DNA from: Anaerolineae bacterium
Lineage (GTDB): Bacteria; Chloroflexota; Anaerolineae; Promineifilales; Promineifilaceae
Direction of reading: 5' to 3'
NCBI GenBank assembly: GCA_023384355.1
Contig: JAHDWL010000010.1
Span: forward strand, 22,775-86,774
DNA: 64,000 nucleotides
The notes under the pieces are model-generated. The model ran no database searches and was not told where the DNA came from. It saw only the letters and a program-made list of their open reading frames with translations. The position numbers were made by a program, and so were the translations under genes. Below, piece by piece: positions 27,669 through 36,249 of the stretch (within the stretch, counting starts at the first letter, position 1; each line of letters starts with the position of its first letter).

Positions 27669-28412
27669 CTAATCGCCGATGGCCATCATTTTCTCGGCCA
27701 CCACCGCCTCGTTATGGCTGTCGCGAGGCTCCAGAATGGTCTGGTCGACGATCGCGCCGTCTTTCAGGAAGACGATGCGGTCGGCGTGGGCGGCGATGCG
27801 TGGGTCGTGGGTGACGACGACGACCGATCGCCCCCATTCGTTGGCGACCTGCCGCAACAGGGCGGCGATCTCCTCGGACGAACGGGTGTCCAGGTTGCCC
27901 GTCGGTTCGTCGGCCAGAATCAGCGCCGGGTCGGCCACCAGCGCCCGGGCGACAGCCACACGCTGCTGCTGGCCGCCGGAGAGCTGGTCGGGGCGGTGGT
28001 CCAGCCGGTCGCCCAGACCGAACCGTGTGAGCCACTTCGTGGCTCGCTCTTTGGCTTCGGCTTGCCGCACACCGTCCAGCGTCACCGGCAGGGCGGCGTT
28101 CTCCACCGCATTGAGCACCGGGATGAGGTTGAAAAACTGGAAGATGAACCCGATTTTGTGGCGGCGCAATTCGGTGAGCCTGGCGTCGGACAGATCGGAC
28201 AAGCTATGCCCGTCGATGGTGACCGTGCCGCTGGTCGGCCGGTCCAGTCCGCCGAGCAAGTGCAGCAAGGTCGACTTGCCGCAGCCGCTCGGCCCCATGA
28301 CGGCGACGAACTCGCCCGGCTCGACCTGCAGCGAGACATTATCCAGCGCGCGCACGGCGGTATCGCCGGAGCCGTAGACTTTGGTGAGATTGACCGCGGA
28401 AATGAGAGACAT
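27669..28412 (-). CDS. ABC transporter ATP-binding protein (LolD/MacB type)
   Basis: A 247-residue nucleotide-binding subunit with AGGAG 6 nt before ATG 28412. Walker A is GPSGCGKST (~40), the Q-loop region is FIFQFFNLIPVLNA (typical of the LolD/MacB branch), the signature is LSGGQQQRVAVARAL and Walker B is PALILADEPTGNLD. It pairs with the adjacent two-FtsX permease and lies downstream of the PadR gene in the same transcription unit. Confidence 0.93.
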   Translation of the reverse strand: MSLISAVNLTKVYGSGDTAVRALDNVSLQVEPGEFVAVMGPSGCGKSTLLHLLGGLDRPTSGTVTIDGHSLSDLSDARLTELRRHKIGFIFQFFNLIPVLNAVENAALPVTLDGVRQAEAKERATKWLTRFGLGDRLDHRPDQLSGGQQQRVAVARALVADPALILADEPTGNLDTRSSEEIAALLRQVANEWGRSVVVVTHDPRIAAHADRIVFLKDGAIVDQTILEPRDSHNEAVVAEKMMAIGD

Positions 28413-28468
28413 GGTTTCTCCTGATAAGAGACAGTGTCAAGTATCGTTGTCGGGCATGATCGCCCGCT

Positions 28469-29050
28469 CTAGCTTTTTCTTGGCCGCCCGCGCGGCCTGA
28501 CCTGCGGTTGCGGCAACGGCTGGCGGCGGATGTCGTCCAGCCGCGCTTCCAGTAAATCCAGCCAGCGCAGATCGGCCTCCAGGTGCATGATCGACTTGTC
28601 GAGGAGGAAAATTTGCGCCAGTTCCCGACGGCCGTCCACGCCGTTGCGTCGCGCCGTCAGGTCGTGCAAATCCTGATAGAGACGGTTGCGCTGGGCGCGG
28701 ATCACCTGATACGGATCGGCCTCACCGCTGTACAGGCTCACCATCAGCTTGACGAAGAACTCGTCGCGCTGGTGCTCAGTGGCAACCCCGGCGCGGAACC
28801 ACCCGGCCAACTCGTCATGGCCGGCCGGTGTCAGGCTGTAGACCAGCTTTTCCGGCCCGCCGTCCTGCTCCACGCTGTCCCGGCTGACGAGACCCGCTTC
28901 CTCAAGCCGGGCCAGCGTCGTGTAGATCTGGGCCGGCTTGACATCCCACATGTCGGCCCCGCCGACCAGCGCCTCAAACGCCGCCCGCAGTTCGTATCCA
29001 TGCCGCGGCTGTTGGGCCAGCAGGCCGAGAATCGCGTTACGAACCGTCAT
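28469..29050 (-). CDS. PadR family transcriptional regulator
   Basis: A 193-residue protein. I start it at ATG 29050, with GGAAGAG upstream, rather than at the in-frame codon 21 bp earlier. The N-terminal winged helix (MTVRNAILGLLAQQPRHGYEL then PAQIYTTLARLEEAGLVSRD) is PadR-like. The ~100-residue helical C-terminus (dimerisation and ligand arm) places it in the longer PadR group with a C-terminal Vir_act_alpha_C-like domain. As first gene before the exporter it is probably an autorepressor of padR and the exporter, released by an exported compound. Confidence 0.9.
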   Translation of the reverse strand: MTVRNAILGLLAQQPRHGYELRAAFEALVGGADMWDVKPAQIYTTLARLEEAGLVSRDSVEQDGGPEKLVYSLTPAGHDELAGWFRAGVATEHQRDEFFVKLMVSLYSGEADPYQVIRAQRNRLYQDLHDLTARRNGVDGRRELAQIFLLDKSIMHLEADLRWLDLLEARLDDIRRQPLPQPQVRPRGRPRKS

Positions 29051-29117
29051 TGCTCTTCCAAATCGAATCATGCTCGCCCGGAATCGTCGCTAATGACACC
29101 TCCGGATTTAATTAGTA

Positions 29118-29160
29118 AACGAGTTAGTATTTACAGAAAATAATATATAACGAGTTAATA
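29118..29160 (-). promoter_or_regulatory. Candidate PadR operator pair
   Basis: Two direct copies of AACGAGTTA[G/A]TA at 29118-29129 and 29149-29160, with 31 bp between starts (three helical turns). One sits in the promoter spacer and the other just after the expected transcription start, a typical repressor layout. Confidence 0.5.
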
Positions 29161-29170
29161 GTTTTGTCAA
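29142..29170 (-). promoter_or_regulatory. Sigma-A promoter of padR and the ABC exporter
   Basis: On the minus strand, a perfect TTGACA (29165-29170), a 17-bp spacer and TATATT (29142-29147). Transcription would start near 29135, ~85 bp before the PadR start codon. Confidence 0.75.
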
Positions 29171-29186
29171 TGGCCTTGTGGTTGTA

Positions 29187-29336
29187 GAGGCGACGCAACG
29201 GCGAAACCAATCCGTCCTACAGAACCACCACGTCTCGCCGTTGCGTCGACCTCTTGCGGCCGGTCAAAAGAGGGCCAGGCAACCGGAAACCAACGCCGCC
29301 CGCTTCCCTGTGACGTCTCTCCCGGTTGCCTGGCCC
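29187..29336. repeat. Two adjacent long palindromes (intergenic repeat elements)
   Basis: The first has arms GAGGCGACGCAACGGCGA (29187-29204) and its complement with one extra A (29235-29253). The second is a perfect 15-bp pair GGGCCAGGCAACCGG/CCGGTTGCCTGGCCC (29272-29286 and 29322-29336). With the padR promoter they fill the gap between padR (29050) and the gene at 29421. No gene is seen here. Confidence 0.75.
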
Positions 29337-29420
29337 CTACGCAGGGCTGTTTTTATACAACAGTCGTGTTTCCTCGCATTCCATCGACAGATCAACCGAA
29401 AGTGCGATAATAATGCCACT

Positions 29421-29753
29421 ATGCTCCTCCACATCGCACATCGAACCGACTGGGAAGCCGCCCTCGCCGCGGGCGAATACCGCCTGGACACGCTGGATTC
29501 CGAGGGGTTCATCCACTGCTCGACCCCGCAGCAGGTTCTCGGTCCGGCCAACGAGTTCTATCGCGGCCAGTCCGGCCTGGTTCTGCTGGTCATCGACCCC
29601 CACCGCCTGACGGCCCGGCTGGTCTTCGAGGATTGCTACGAAACCGGCACCGCCTTCCCCCACATCTACGGGCCGCTCAACCTGGACGCCGTCAGCAAGG
29701 TCGTGCCCTTCCCGCCTCGGCCGGACGGCACGTTCGACTTGCCCCTCCTGTAA
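29421..29753 (+). CDS. DUF952 domain protein
   Basis: A 110-residue protein starting at ATG 29421. The pattern IAHRTDWEAALAAGEYR, then SEGFIHCSTPQQVLG, LVLLVIDPHRL, and FPHIYGPLNLDAV with closing VVPFPP is that of DUF952, a family of about this length related in fold to phage-type ADP-ribosyltransferase-like small domains. The biochemical role is not established. It stands alone, preceded by palindromic repeats. Confidence 0.8.
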   Translation: MLLHIAHRTDWEAALAAGEYRLDTLDSEGFIHCSTPQQVLGPANEFYRGQSGLVLLVIDPHRLTARLVFEDCYETGTAFPHIYGPLNLDAVSKVVPFPPRPDGTFDLPLL

Positions 29754-29768
29754 TGTTACCTACTCCAG

Positions 29769-29918
29769 GGATGCCGGCCCTTTGAGCCGATGCTGCGGCA
29801 TCCCGTCTTCAACGCGTTTAATATGAACATTGTGTACACAATTGACGCAATTTCATCTAATGGCTTATTCAAGACATACCCATCGTTACTGTCAGAGAAT
29901 TTCTGGAACAACTGACAG
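29769..29918. promoter_or_regulatory. Regulatory spacer with a perfect palindrome and two inverted repeats
   Basis: GGGATGCCG with CGGCATCCC flank 29769-29805 (a hairpin without a U-tract). A 14-bp perfect palindrome ATTGTGTACACAAT is at 29829-29842, directly touching a TTGACG -35-like hexamer (29842-29847). CTGTCAG/CTGACAG lies at 29889-29895 and 29912-29918. The palindrome looks like a dimeric-repressor site for the gene at 29940. Confidence 0.35.
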
Positions 29919-29939
29919 CAACCGGGTAATAATTAAACG

Positions 29940-30692
29940 ATGACCGACCAATCAGCCGCCGTCGATGCCTATATCCGGACATTTCCCGCGAATGTCCAAC
30001 AAGCGCTCAAAGCCATTCGGCAAATAATCAATGAGGCCGCCCCGGAAGCCGTTGAATCCATCGCCTACGGCATGCCCGCCTACAAGCTGGCCGGCAAACC
30101 ACTCGTATACTTCGGCGGCTACAAAAACCACGTCGGGCTATATGCCACACCTTCCGGGCACTCTGCCTTTGCCAAAGATCTGTCGAAATACAAGCAAGGC
30201 AAAGGGTCAGTCCAGTTTCCGCTGGATGAGCCGATGCCGCTCGATCTCATCGCGAGAATCGTTCAATTCCGTGTCAACGAGCTAAGGAGTGAGAACAACA
30301 TGAATAACGGAATTTCCGCCTATCACGACGCGCAATCTGACGAAGACCGGGCAATCTGCGACCTGTTGCGCCGGGAAATCGACAGCGGCCTGCCGGAAGC
30401 CGAGAGCAAAGTCTGGCACGGGCACCCTGTCTGGTTTTTGGACGGCAACCCGACGGTCGGCTACAGCAAGCAGAAAGCGGGTGTGCGCCTGATGTTCTGG
30501 AGCGGGGCTGACTTCGATGAACCGGGGCTGAAACCCGGCACGGGCAAATACAAGGATGCGTCCGCCACCTATCAATCGGCCGGCCAGATCAACACGGAAG
30601 ATGTCCGGCACTGGCTCGAAAAGTCGAGACACATCCGCTGGGATTACAAAAACATCGTCAAACGCAAGGGCCAATTGGTAAGGTTGGAGTGA
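29940..30692 (+). CDS. Fused pair of DUF1801 (YdhG-like) domains
   Basis: A 250-residue protein. Residues 1-118 (VDAYIRTFPANVQQALKAIR, then ESIAYGMPAYKLAGKPLVYFGGYKNHVGLY and FPLDEPMPLDLIARIV) are a complete DUF1801 domain. Residues ~125-250 (REIDSGLPEAESKVWHGHPVWFLDG then VRLMFWSGADF) form a second, divergent one. Family proteins usually have one domain. An in-frame ATG at 30300 follows AGGAG by about 11 nt, so a shorter second product (~130 residues) could also be made. The family is linked to iron-chaperone-like (YdhG) folds; function here unknown. Confidence 0.75.
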   Translation: MTDQSAAVDAYIRTFPANVQQALKAIRQIINEAAPEAVESIAYGMPAYKLAGKPLVYFGGYKNHVGLYATPSGHSAFAKDLSKYKQGKGSVQFPLDEPMPLDLIARIVQFRVNELRSENNMNNGISAYHDAQSDEDRAICDLLRREIDSGLPEAESKVWHGHPVWFLDGNPTVGYSKQKAGVRLMFWSGADFDEPGLKPGTGKYKDASATYQSAGQINTEDVRHWLEKSRHIRWDYKNIVKRKGQLVRLE

Positions 30693-30739
30693 TTTCGTCG
30701 CTGGTGTGGAGCGCGCCAATCGGGTTTGCGCCCCGGCCG

Positions 30740-33136
30740 TTAGCCCGTTGAGGCCCGGATCACCGCCGTTACGGATTCCCCATCCGCCACCTTCGCCAGC
30801 TTAAACGCCTTTGTCGACTCTTCCAGCGGCAGCGTCCCCGCGTCGGCCGCCACAATGCGCCGATCCGTGATGAGCGCCAGCGGCCCGGCGGGCGCGAGGC
30901 CCACGGCGGCCGACTTCCGCGCCACCAGCGCCCGCGCTTTCGCGTTGGCCCGCGTCGGTTCTTCTACCCAGCCCGCCCGCATCCGCCGCGCATAGCCGTC
31001 ATCCAGCGCCAGAACGACCTCGTCGCCCGGCGCGACAGCCAGCGCCGCGTCCACCCGGTCGAACGCTTCATCCCGGCCGGGGTTGAGCGCCTGCACGCCG
31101 GTCAGCGGTATCTTCGCCAGAGGCCAGCGCACGCCGCGGCCGCCCGCAGTGACGATGACCACTTCCATCCCCCGGCTGACGCCCTGCCCCAGGACGACCA
31201 CCCCCGGCGGCGGTGTGTCGAACTGGAAGGGCACGGGCCCTTCGACCGCGCCGCGCAAGGCTTCAATCGGATAGGCGCGGGCATAGCCGGTCGAGGTCAC
31301 CAGCAGCAGGCGCTCCATCTCGCGCGCGGCCGACCAGTCAACCATGGCGACGACCGCCTCGCGCGCGGCCAGACGATGGATGTTTTCGATGTCCAGTCCC
31401 ACCTCCCGCAGGTCAGCCAGTTGCCGGGCCGACGTCAACAGAAAGCGATAGCGCGAGGTGATGAGCAGGAGCTGAGCGTCGGCGTCCACGGCCAGCGCGG
31501 CGGCGACGGGACTTTCGAGCGGCGGCAAGGCCCGTTCCTCCGGCAGAGCCGATACATCCTCCGCCGTCGTATAATCCACTACGGCGATCTCGGCTCGCAC
31601 CTGCTCGCCCATGCTCGGCCGCCCCAGCAATACCAGCAGCTTGCCGGGCTTCCCGGCCATCTCGCCCCCCTTCTCCTCCAGCCGGATGCGCCGCTGGAGC
31701 AGCTCCAGATTCACCGGCTTCACCTGCAGGCGGCCGCCGGTGGCCGGAGGCAGCCCGGCGAAATCAGCCGGGGTATGCGCGGGCAGCTCAAGCTCGCCGC
31801 GCTCCACGTGGTGGCCGATGACGCCCAGACCGGCGGTGACGCTGCTGAACGTGTCGATGCTGCGCACTTTCGCCTCGCCGAAGTGGCGGCCGAGCATCTC
31901 GTGAAAGGCGGGGATGAGCGCCGAGCCACCGGTGCGGATCACCGTGTCGATCTGCTCCGGACGAAGGCCCGACTGCGTCACCGTCTCCAGCAGATGGTGC
32001 TCGATGGCCCGCGTCTCGCCGCGGATGAGACCTTCGAATTCGCCACGGGTGACGAACTCGCGAACGCTGAAGCCGGGGCCTTCCAGGTCGATCTCCGCCC
32101 CGCGTTTGGTCGACAGTTCCCGCTTGGCATTTTCAACGATGTCGAACATCCGCAGACCGTAATTGCTGCTGACCAGGGCCAGCAGCGCCTCCAGCTGGTG
32201 ACGGCGCTGCGCGGTGGCGGCGATCTCGCGCAAGATCTTCTTGTTATCGGCCGACTGGAGCTGCATGATCGTCTGCCAGTCGGCGAAGGAGTCGTAGATC
32301 CATTGCGGCACGGTCAGGGCCTTGTGGCGCGGGCCATAGAGACTGCCCTCGCCGAAGTGGCGCGGCAGCTTGGCCCGAACGAGCTTCTGGTCGAACACGT
32401 CGCCGGCCACGGGGATGCCGCCCGTCGCCAGCACGCGCGGCCGGCCCTCGCCCAGGCGCATCACGGTGATGTCGAGCGTGCCGCCGCCGAAATCGAACAC
32501 CAGCACGTTCTCCGGCCGCGCCAGCCCCAGCGCGTAGCTGTAGGCGGCTGCCACCGGCTCGTATTGCAGGTAGACCGTCTGGTAGCCGGCGGCGAAAGCG
32601 GCGTGGAGCAGGCGCGCCTCGGCAATGCGGTCGGCGGCCTCGTCGGCGGCGAAGCGAACGGGACGCCCGAGCACCACCTGCCGGATCTCTTCGCCCAGCA
32701 GCCGCTCGGCCCGCGCCCGCGTGACGGTCAGGTAGAGGGTGATGAGCGTTTCCAGCGAGTAGTAGAACTGGCCGATGGTCGTGCCGGGGTAGTTGACGTC
32801 GCGCAGACCGGTCTTGATGGAGAGAAAGAGGCGACCGGGCGAGAGCGCGTCGGCATAGACGTAGACGTCAGTGACGTAATAGAGGCCGTCGGCGATGACT
32901 TCCAGCTCGCCGACCCATACCTTCTGAATCCTGACCGGCCGGTTGAGATTATGCTCGAAATAGCGGTCGATCGCGGCGCGACCGATGGTCACCGCCTGCT
33001 CGTTGGTGATGTAGAGCGCCGTGCGGGCCACGCGCGGGTTGGGGGCCGTCGGGTCGAGCGGCAGGACGTTAACGGCGCGGCCGTCGTAGGTCGCCATGCC
33101 GCTGTTGGTCGTGCCGAAGTCCATGCCGATAATCAT
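30740..33136 (-). CDS. Hsp70-like (YegD-type) ATPase with a gyrase-A-C-terminal-like beta-propeller tail
   Basis: A 798-residue protein. The actin-like Hsp70 ATPase has phosphate loop 1 MDFGTTNSG (5-13), phosphate loop 2 FDFGGGTLDITV (214-225) and the adenosine motif RTGGSALIPAF (401-411). There is no classical Hsp70 substrate-binding domain. Residues ~545-798 instead carry repeated short strands of the type LLLVTSTGYARAYPI (610-624), VVIVTAGGRGVRWPLAKI (659-676), VVLALDDGYARRM and LALITDRRIV, like the blades of the GyrA/ParC C-terminal pinwheel. It is the last gene of a six-gene operon. The client or nucleic-acid role is unknown. Confidence 0.75.
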   Translation of the reverse strand: MIIGMDFGTTNSGMATYDGRAVNVLPLDPTAPNPRVARTALYITNEQAVTIGRAAIDRYFEHNLNRPVRIQKVWVGELEVIADGLYYVTDVYVYADALSPGRLFLSIKTGLRDVNYPGTTIGQFYYSLETLITLYLTVTRARAERLLGEEIRQVVLGRPVRFAADEAADRIAEARLLHAAFAAGYQTVYLQYEPVAAAYSYALGLARPENVLVFDFGGGTLDITVMRLGEGRPRVLATGGIPVAGDVFDQKLVRAKLPRHFGEGSLYGPRHKALTVPQWIYDSFADWQTIMQLQSADNKKILREIAATAQRRHQLEALLALVSSNYGLRMFDIVENAKRELSTKRGAEIDLEGPGFSVREFVTRGEFEGLIRGETRAIEHHLLETVTQSGLRPEQIDTVIRTGGSALIPAFHEMLGRHFGEAKVRSIDTFSSVTAGLGVIGHHVERGELELPAHTPADFAGLPPATGGRLQVKPVNLELLQRRIRLEEKGGEMAGKPGKLLVLLGRPSMGEQVRAEIAVVDYTTAEDVSALPEERALPPLESPVAAALAVDADAQLLLITSRYRFLLTSARQLADLREVGLDIENIHRLAAREAVVAMVDWSAAREMERLLLVTSTGYARAYPIEALRGAVEGPVPFQFDTPPPGVVVLGQGVSRGMEVVIVTAGGRGVRWPLAKIPLTGVQALNPGRDEAFDRVDAALAVAPGDEVVLALDDGYARRMRAGWVEEPTRANAKARALVARKSAAVGLAPAGPLALITDRRIVAADAGTLPLEESTKAFKLAKVADGESVTAVIRASTG

Positions 33137-33151
33137 ATCGGTCTCTTGCTG

Positions 33152-34756
33152 CTACCCTTCATGAACCACCCGCCCGTTGAACACCGTCAACCAGGCGGTT
33201 GTGGCCGGGATATCGGCCGGGGCGATGTCGAACAGGTTCCGCGACAGCACCACCATATCGGCATACTTGCCCGGCTCGATGGAGCCGAGGCGGTCGGCCT
33301 TGCCGGAGAGGCGCGCCGGGCCAAGCGTGTACCCTTCGATGGCTTCGGCCACGGTCAGGCATTCCTGCGGATACCAGCCGCCGGCCGGCTCGCCGGCTCC
33401 GTCCTGCCGCGTGACTGCGGCGTAGATGCCCAGCATCGGGTTGGGCGGGGCGACCGGCGCGTCGGAGCCGAAGGCCAGTGCCGTCCCCCGGTCGAGCAGC
33501 GAGCGGAAGGCATAGGCGTAGCGGGCGCGGTCGCCCCACACGCGGTCGGCCGTGCGCCAGTCAGTCTGCAAATGCACCGGTTGCACCGACGCAACGACGC
33601 CGTAGGCCGCCGCCCGGCCCAGATCGTCGGGATGACTCACCTGGACATGTTCGATGCGTTGCGGCATGGGCAGCCGCGCAGTTTGCCCGCGCGTCGCCTG
33701 CCATTCGCCCATCACGTCGAGCACCTCGCGCACGGCCCGGTCCCCGATGGCGTGGACGGAGATGGGGAACCCGGCCTCGGCCGCGCCGGTGATGAGCCGC
33801 CACAACTCATCCGGCGGGGTGACGACGATGCCGGTATTGTCCGGCTGGCCCTCAATCGGCGCGAGCATGTGGGCCGTGCCCGACCCCATCGCGCCGTCGG
33901 CAAAAGCCTTCATGTGGCCCAGCCACAGGTTGTCGTCCCCAAAGCCGGACGCCAGCCCCAGCGTGGCCGCCTCGCCCAGGAAGTCGCCGGCCACGTTGCT
34001 GTGGACGCGCAAGCCAAGCTTGCCCGCGCGGCGAAGTGTCTGGAACAGCCGCAGGCTCCGCGCCCCTTCGCGCTCCACGCGCTGGTCGTGGATGCCGGTC
34101 AAGCCCAGGCGGTGAGCCTCGGCGATGGCCTCTTCAAGGCGGGCCAGCAGCGTCTGCTCGCTGGCCGGGGGGACATGGCGCTCGATCAGCGCGATGGCGT
34201 TCCACTCGCTGAACAGACCACTCGGGCGACCATCTGCGTAGCGGCCGATGTGGGCTTCGATCGGGTCAGGCGTGGCGGCCGACACGCCGGCCAGCTCCAT
34301 CGCCCGGCTGTTGACCCACCACGTGTGCATGTCCATCCGCGTCAGGACGACGGGGTTCCGCGGGCTGATGTCATCGATGAGCGCCGCCGCCGGCTGCGCG
34401 TCCCAGCGGTGGCTGTCCCAGCCCCAGCCGAAAACCCACTCGCCGGGCGCGGCGTCGGCCACAGCGGCAGCCACGCGCTCGCGGACGGTGGCCAGGTCGG
34501 TCAACCCGAACAGACTGACTTGCCGGCGGCGAATGGCGTAGTCGAGGAAATGGATGTGGGCGTCGGTCAGCCCCGGCAACACCAGCCGCCCGCCGCAATC
34601 GACGACGCGCGTGCGCGGCCCGGACAGTTCACCGATGGCGGCGCTGTCGCCCACCGCCATAATGCGGCCGTCGCGGCACGCCACGGCCTCGACCCAGGGG
34701 CGCGTTGCCCCGAGGGTGTAGATTCGTCCATTGGTGAGAATCAAATCCGCTGTCAT
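33152..34756 (-). CDS. YtcJ-like amidohydrolase (Amidohydro_3 family)
   Basis: A 534-residue metal hydrolase with GAGGAG before ATG 34756. Motifs: LILTNGRIYTLG (5), LVLPGLTDAHIHFLDY with the H-x-H metal pair (~60-75), FADGAMGSGTAHML, ISVHAIGDRAVREVLD (metal His), RIEHVQVSHPDDL and FGSDAPVAPPNPM (metal Asp). The family includes imidazolonepropionase-like and N-substituted formamide deformylases (NfdA); the substrate cannot be read from sequence. It lies 15 bp from both neighbours in the operon. Confidence 0.85.
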   Translation of the reverse strand: MTADLILTNGRIYTLGATRPWVEAVACRDGRIMAVGDSAAIGELSGPRTRVVDCGGRLVLPGLTDAHIHFLDYAIRRRQVSLFGLTDLATVRERVAAAVADAAPGEWVFGWGWDSHRWDAQPAAALIDDISPRNPVVLTRMDMHTWWVNSRAMELAGVSAATPDPIEAHIGRYADGRPSGLFSEWNAIALIERHVPPASEQTLLARLEEAIAEAHRLGLTGIHDQRVEREGARSLRLFQTLRRAGKLGLRVHSNVAGDFLGEAATLGLASGFGDDNLWLGHMKAFADGAMGSGTAHMLAPIEGQPDNTGIVVTPPDELWRLITGAAEAGFPISVHAIGDRAVREVLDVMGEWQATRGQTARLPMPQRIEHVQVSHPDDLGRAAAYGVVASVQPVHLQTDWRTADRVWGDRARYAYAFRSLLDRGTALAFGSDAPVAPPNPMLGIYAAVTRQDGAGEPAGGWYPQECLTVAEAIEGYTLGPARLSGKADRLGSIEPGKYADMVVLSRNLFDIAPADIPATTAWLTVFNGRVVHEG

Positions 34757-34771
34757 GTCACTCCTCGTGAA

Positions 34772-35617
34772 TCAACCTTCGGCCGCGCGGCGCATGACCT
34801 CCATGTCGGGGCGGCGACCGGTCATCACCTCGAAGGCCTCGGCCGCCTGCCGTACCAGCATGCCCAGGCCGTTGACGGCGCGCCGTCCTTCTGCTTCCGC
34901 CTGCTCCATTAGCCGGGTTCGCGCCGGGTTATAGACTAAATCGTAGACAAACGCCCCGCGCGGTAACGGCTCGTCGGGCCACGGCGAGAGGCCGGCATTC
35001 TCCCCGGCCATGCCCAGCGGCGTGGTGTTGACGATGATCGGCTCGTCGAGATGAGCCGAGGTCGTGGCGATCTCCTCCATCAGGCCGGGCGTGACCGTCG
35101 CGTCGGGAAAGACCGCGCCAAACTCGGAGGCCAATCGCCGGGCCTGTTCGGGCCGCCGCGAGAGCACCGTGACGCGCGCGCCCCGACGCAGCAGGGCATA
35201 GACCACCGATCGCGCCGCGCCGCCCGCGCCCAGCACGAGACAGTCGCGGCCGAACAGCGCCAGCCGGTGGCTTTCCAGGTCGGCCAGAAACCCTGACCAG
35301 TCCGTGTTGAACCCGGTCAATTGCCCGTCGTTGATGACGATGGTGTTGACCGCGCCGGTGTCCCGCGTGGCCGGAAATATCGAATGCAGGTGGGGGATCA
35401 CCGCCTGCTTGTGCGGGACGGTGACGTTGACGCCGCGAAACCCCAGCGCGGCAAGCCCCCGCAGCGCGTCGGGCAGGCGCTCCGGCGATACCGCCAGCGG
35501 GACGTAGGTCCAGTTCAGGCCCAGGGCTTCCGCCGCGGCGTTGTGCATGGCCGGGCTGAGGCTATGGCCGACGGGCCAACCGATTAAACCGAACAGTTGC
35601 GTTTTTCCATCGATCAT
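34772..35617 (-). CDS. aroE: Shikimate dehydrogenase (NADP+)
   Basis: A 281-residue protein of usual AroE length. The substrate-binding motif LIGWPVGHSLSPAMHN (~11-26), the catalytic Lys in GVNVTVPHKQAV (~68), the Asp in TGFNTDWSGF (~105) and the NADP loop VLGAGGAARSVVYALLRRG (~130) are all present. It reduces 3-dehydroshikimate in chorismate synthesis. Its ATG overlaps the stop of the NUDIX gene by 4 bp (ATGA), implying translational coupling. Confidence 0.95.
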   Translation of the reverse strand: MIDGKTQLFGLIGWPVGHSLSPAMHNAAAEALGLNWTYVPLAVSPERLPDALRGLAALGFRGVNVTVPHKQAVIPHLHSIFPATRDTGAVNTIVINDGQLTGFNTDWSGFLADLESHRLALFGRDCLVLGAGGAARSVVYALLRRGARVTVLSRRPEQARRLASEFGAVFPDATVTPGLMEEIATTSAHLDEPIIVNTTPLGMAGENAGLSPWPDEPLPRGAFVYDLVYNPARTRLMEQAEAEGRRAVNGLGMLVRQAAEAFEVMTGRRPDMEVMRRAAEG

Positions 35618-36246
35618 AGAGCGTTTTCCGGCGGGTCGAAATAGGGTATCGGCGCGTCGTTGCGCAGTTGGCGAAAGACAAAAGGAGCGCGCAGGTGATG
35701 GCCGGGCGAGAGCGGCGGCAGTTCGTCCGGGCCGAAGTAGGCGGCCGCAGCCACCTCGGATGAAGGAGCCGGGCGGGGATCGTCGGCTTCAACCAGGAAC
35801 ACGGCGTGGTAGAAGTGGATCTTCTTGGCGCTGTGCCACAGGCGGGAATCGAACACGCCCAGCAGTTGAACCACGCGCCCGGCGATGCCCGCCTCCTCCC
35901 ATAACTCGCGCCGGGCGGTCTCGGCCAGCGTCTCGCCGGGGTCGGTGATGCCGCCGGGCAATGCCCACAGGCCGTCATCGGCCCGACGAACGAGGAGCAG
36001 CTTGCCCTCGTGGAACACGGCCGCCTCGCCGCTGGCCAGCGGGCCGATGTCGAAATGATTGGCGCGGTAGTGGGCCAGCAACTCGGCCGCCGGGCGACCG
36101 TCCAGCAGGGCGGCCAGCCCCGCGCCGGCGGCCAGAACCCGCTGCCAGCGATCCTCGTCGTGGGAACCGGGCCGGGCAAAGTTGAGGCCAAAGGCGGCCA
36201 CAGCCCGCAGCTCGTCGGCGATAAGTCGCACGGCCTGCTCGTCCAT
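35614..36246 (-). CDS. NUDIX hydrolase with Nudix_N-type helical domain
   Basis: A 210-residue protein. A complete NUDIX box, GGITDPGETLAETARRELWEEAGI, is at ~130-152, with all catalytic Glu residues. The ~80-residue N-terminal helical region and YRANHFDIGPLASGEAAVFHEGKLLLVRR preceding the box match the Nudix_N_2 ADP-ribose/NADH pyrophosphatase-like group. It lies 3 bp downstream of rsmE and overlaps aroE. Likely nucleotide sanitation or ADP-ribose turnover. Confidence 0.9.
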   Translation of the reverse strand: MDEQAVRLIADELRAVAAFGLNFARPGSHDEDRWQRVLAAGAGLAALLDGRPAAELLAHYRANHFDIGPLASGEAAVFHEGKLLLVRRADDGLWALPGGITDPGETLAETARRELWEEAGIAGRVVQLLGVFDSRLWHSAKKIHFYHAVFLVEADDPRPAPSSEVAAAAYFGPDELPPLSPGHHLRAPFVFRQLRNDAPIPYFDPPENAL

Positions 36247-36249
36247 CGC

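Noticed and set aside
25628..27814. A 728-codon plus-strand open frame opposite the ABC permease
   Set aside because: Antisense shadow of a well-supported FtsX permease; low-complexity composition and no motifs.
31376..34912. A 1178-codon open frame on the plus strand across the Hsp70-like and YtcJ-like genes
   Set aside because: It is antisense to two clear genes, rich in Arg/Gly/His with no domain pattern, and is explained by high GC content keeping the complementary frame open.
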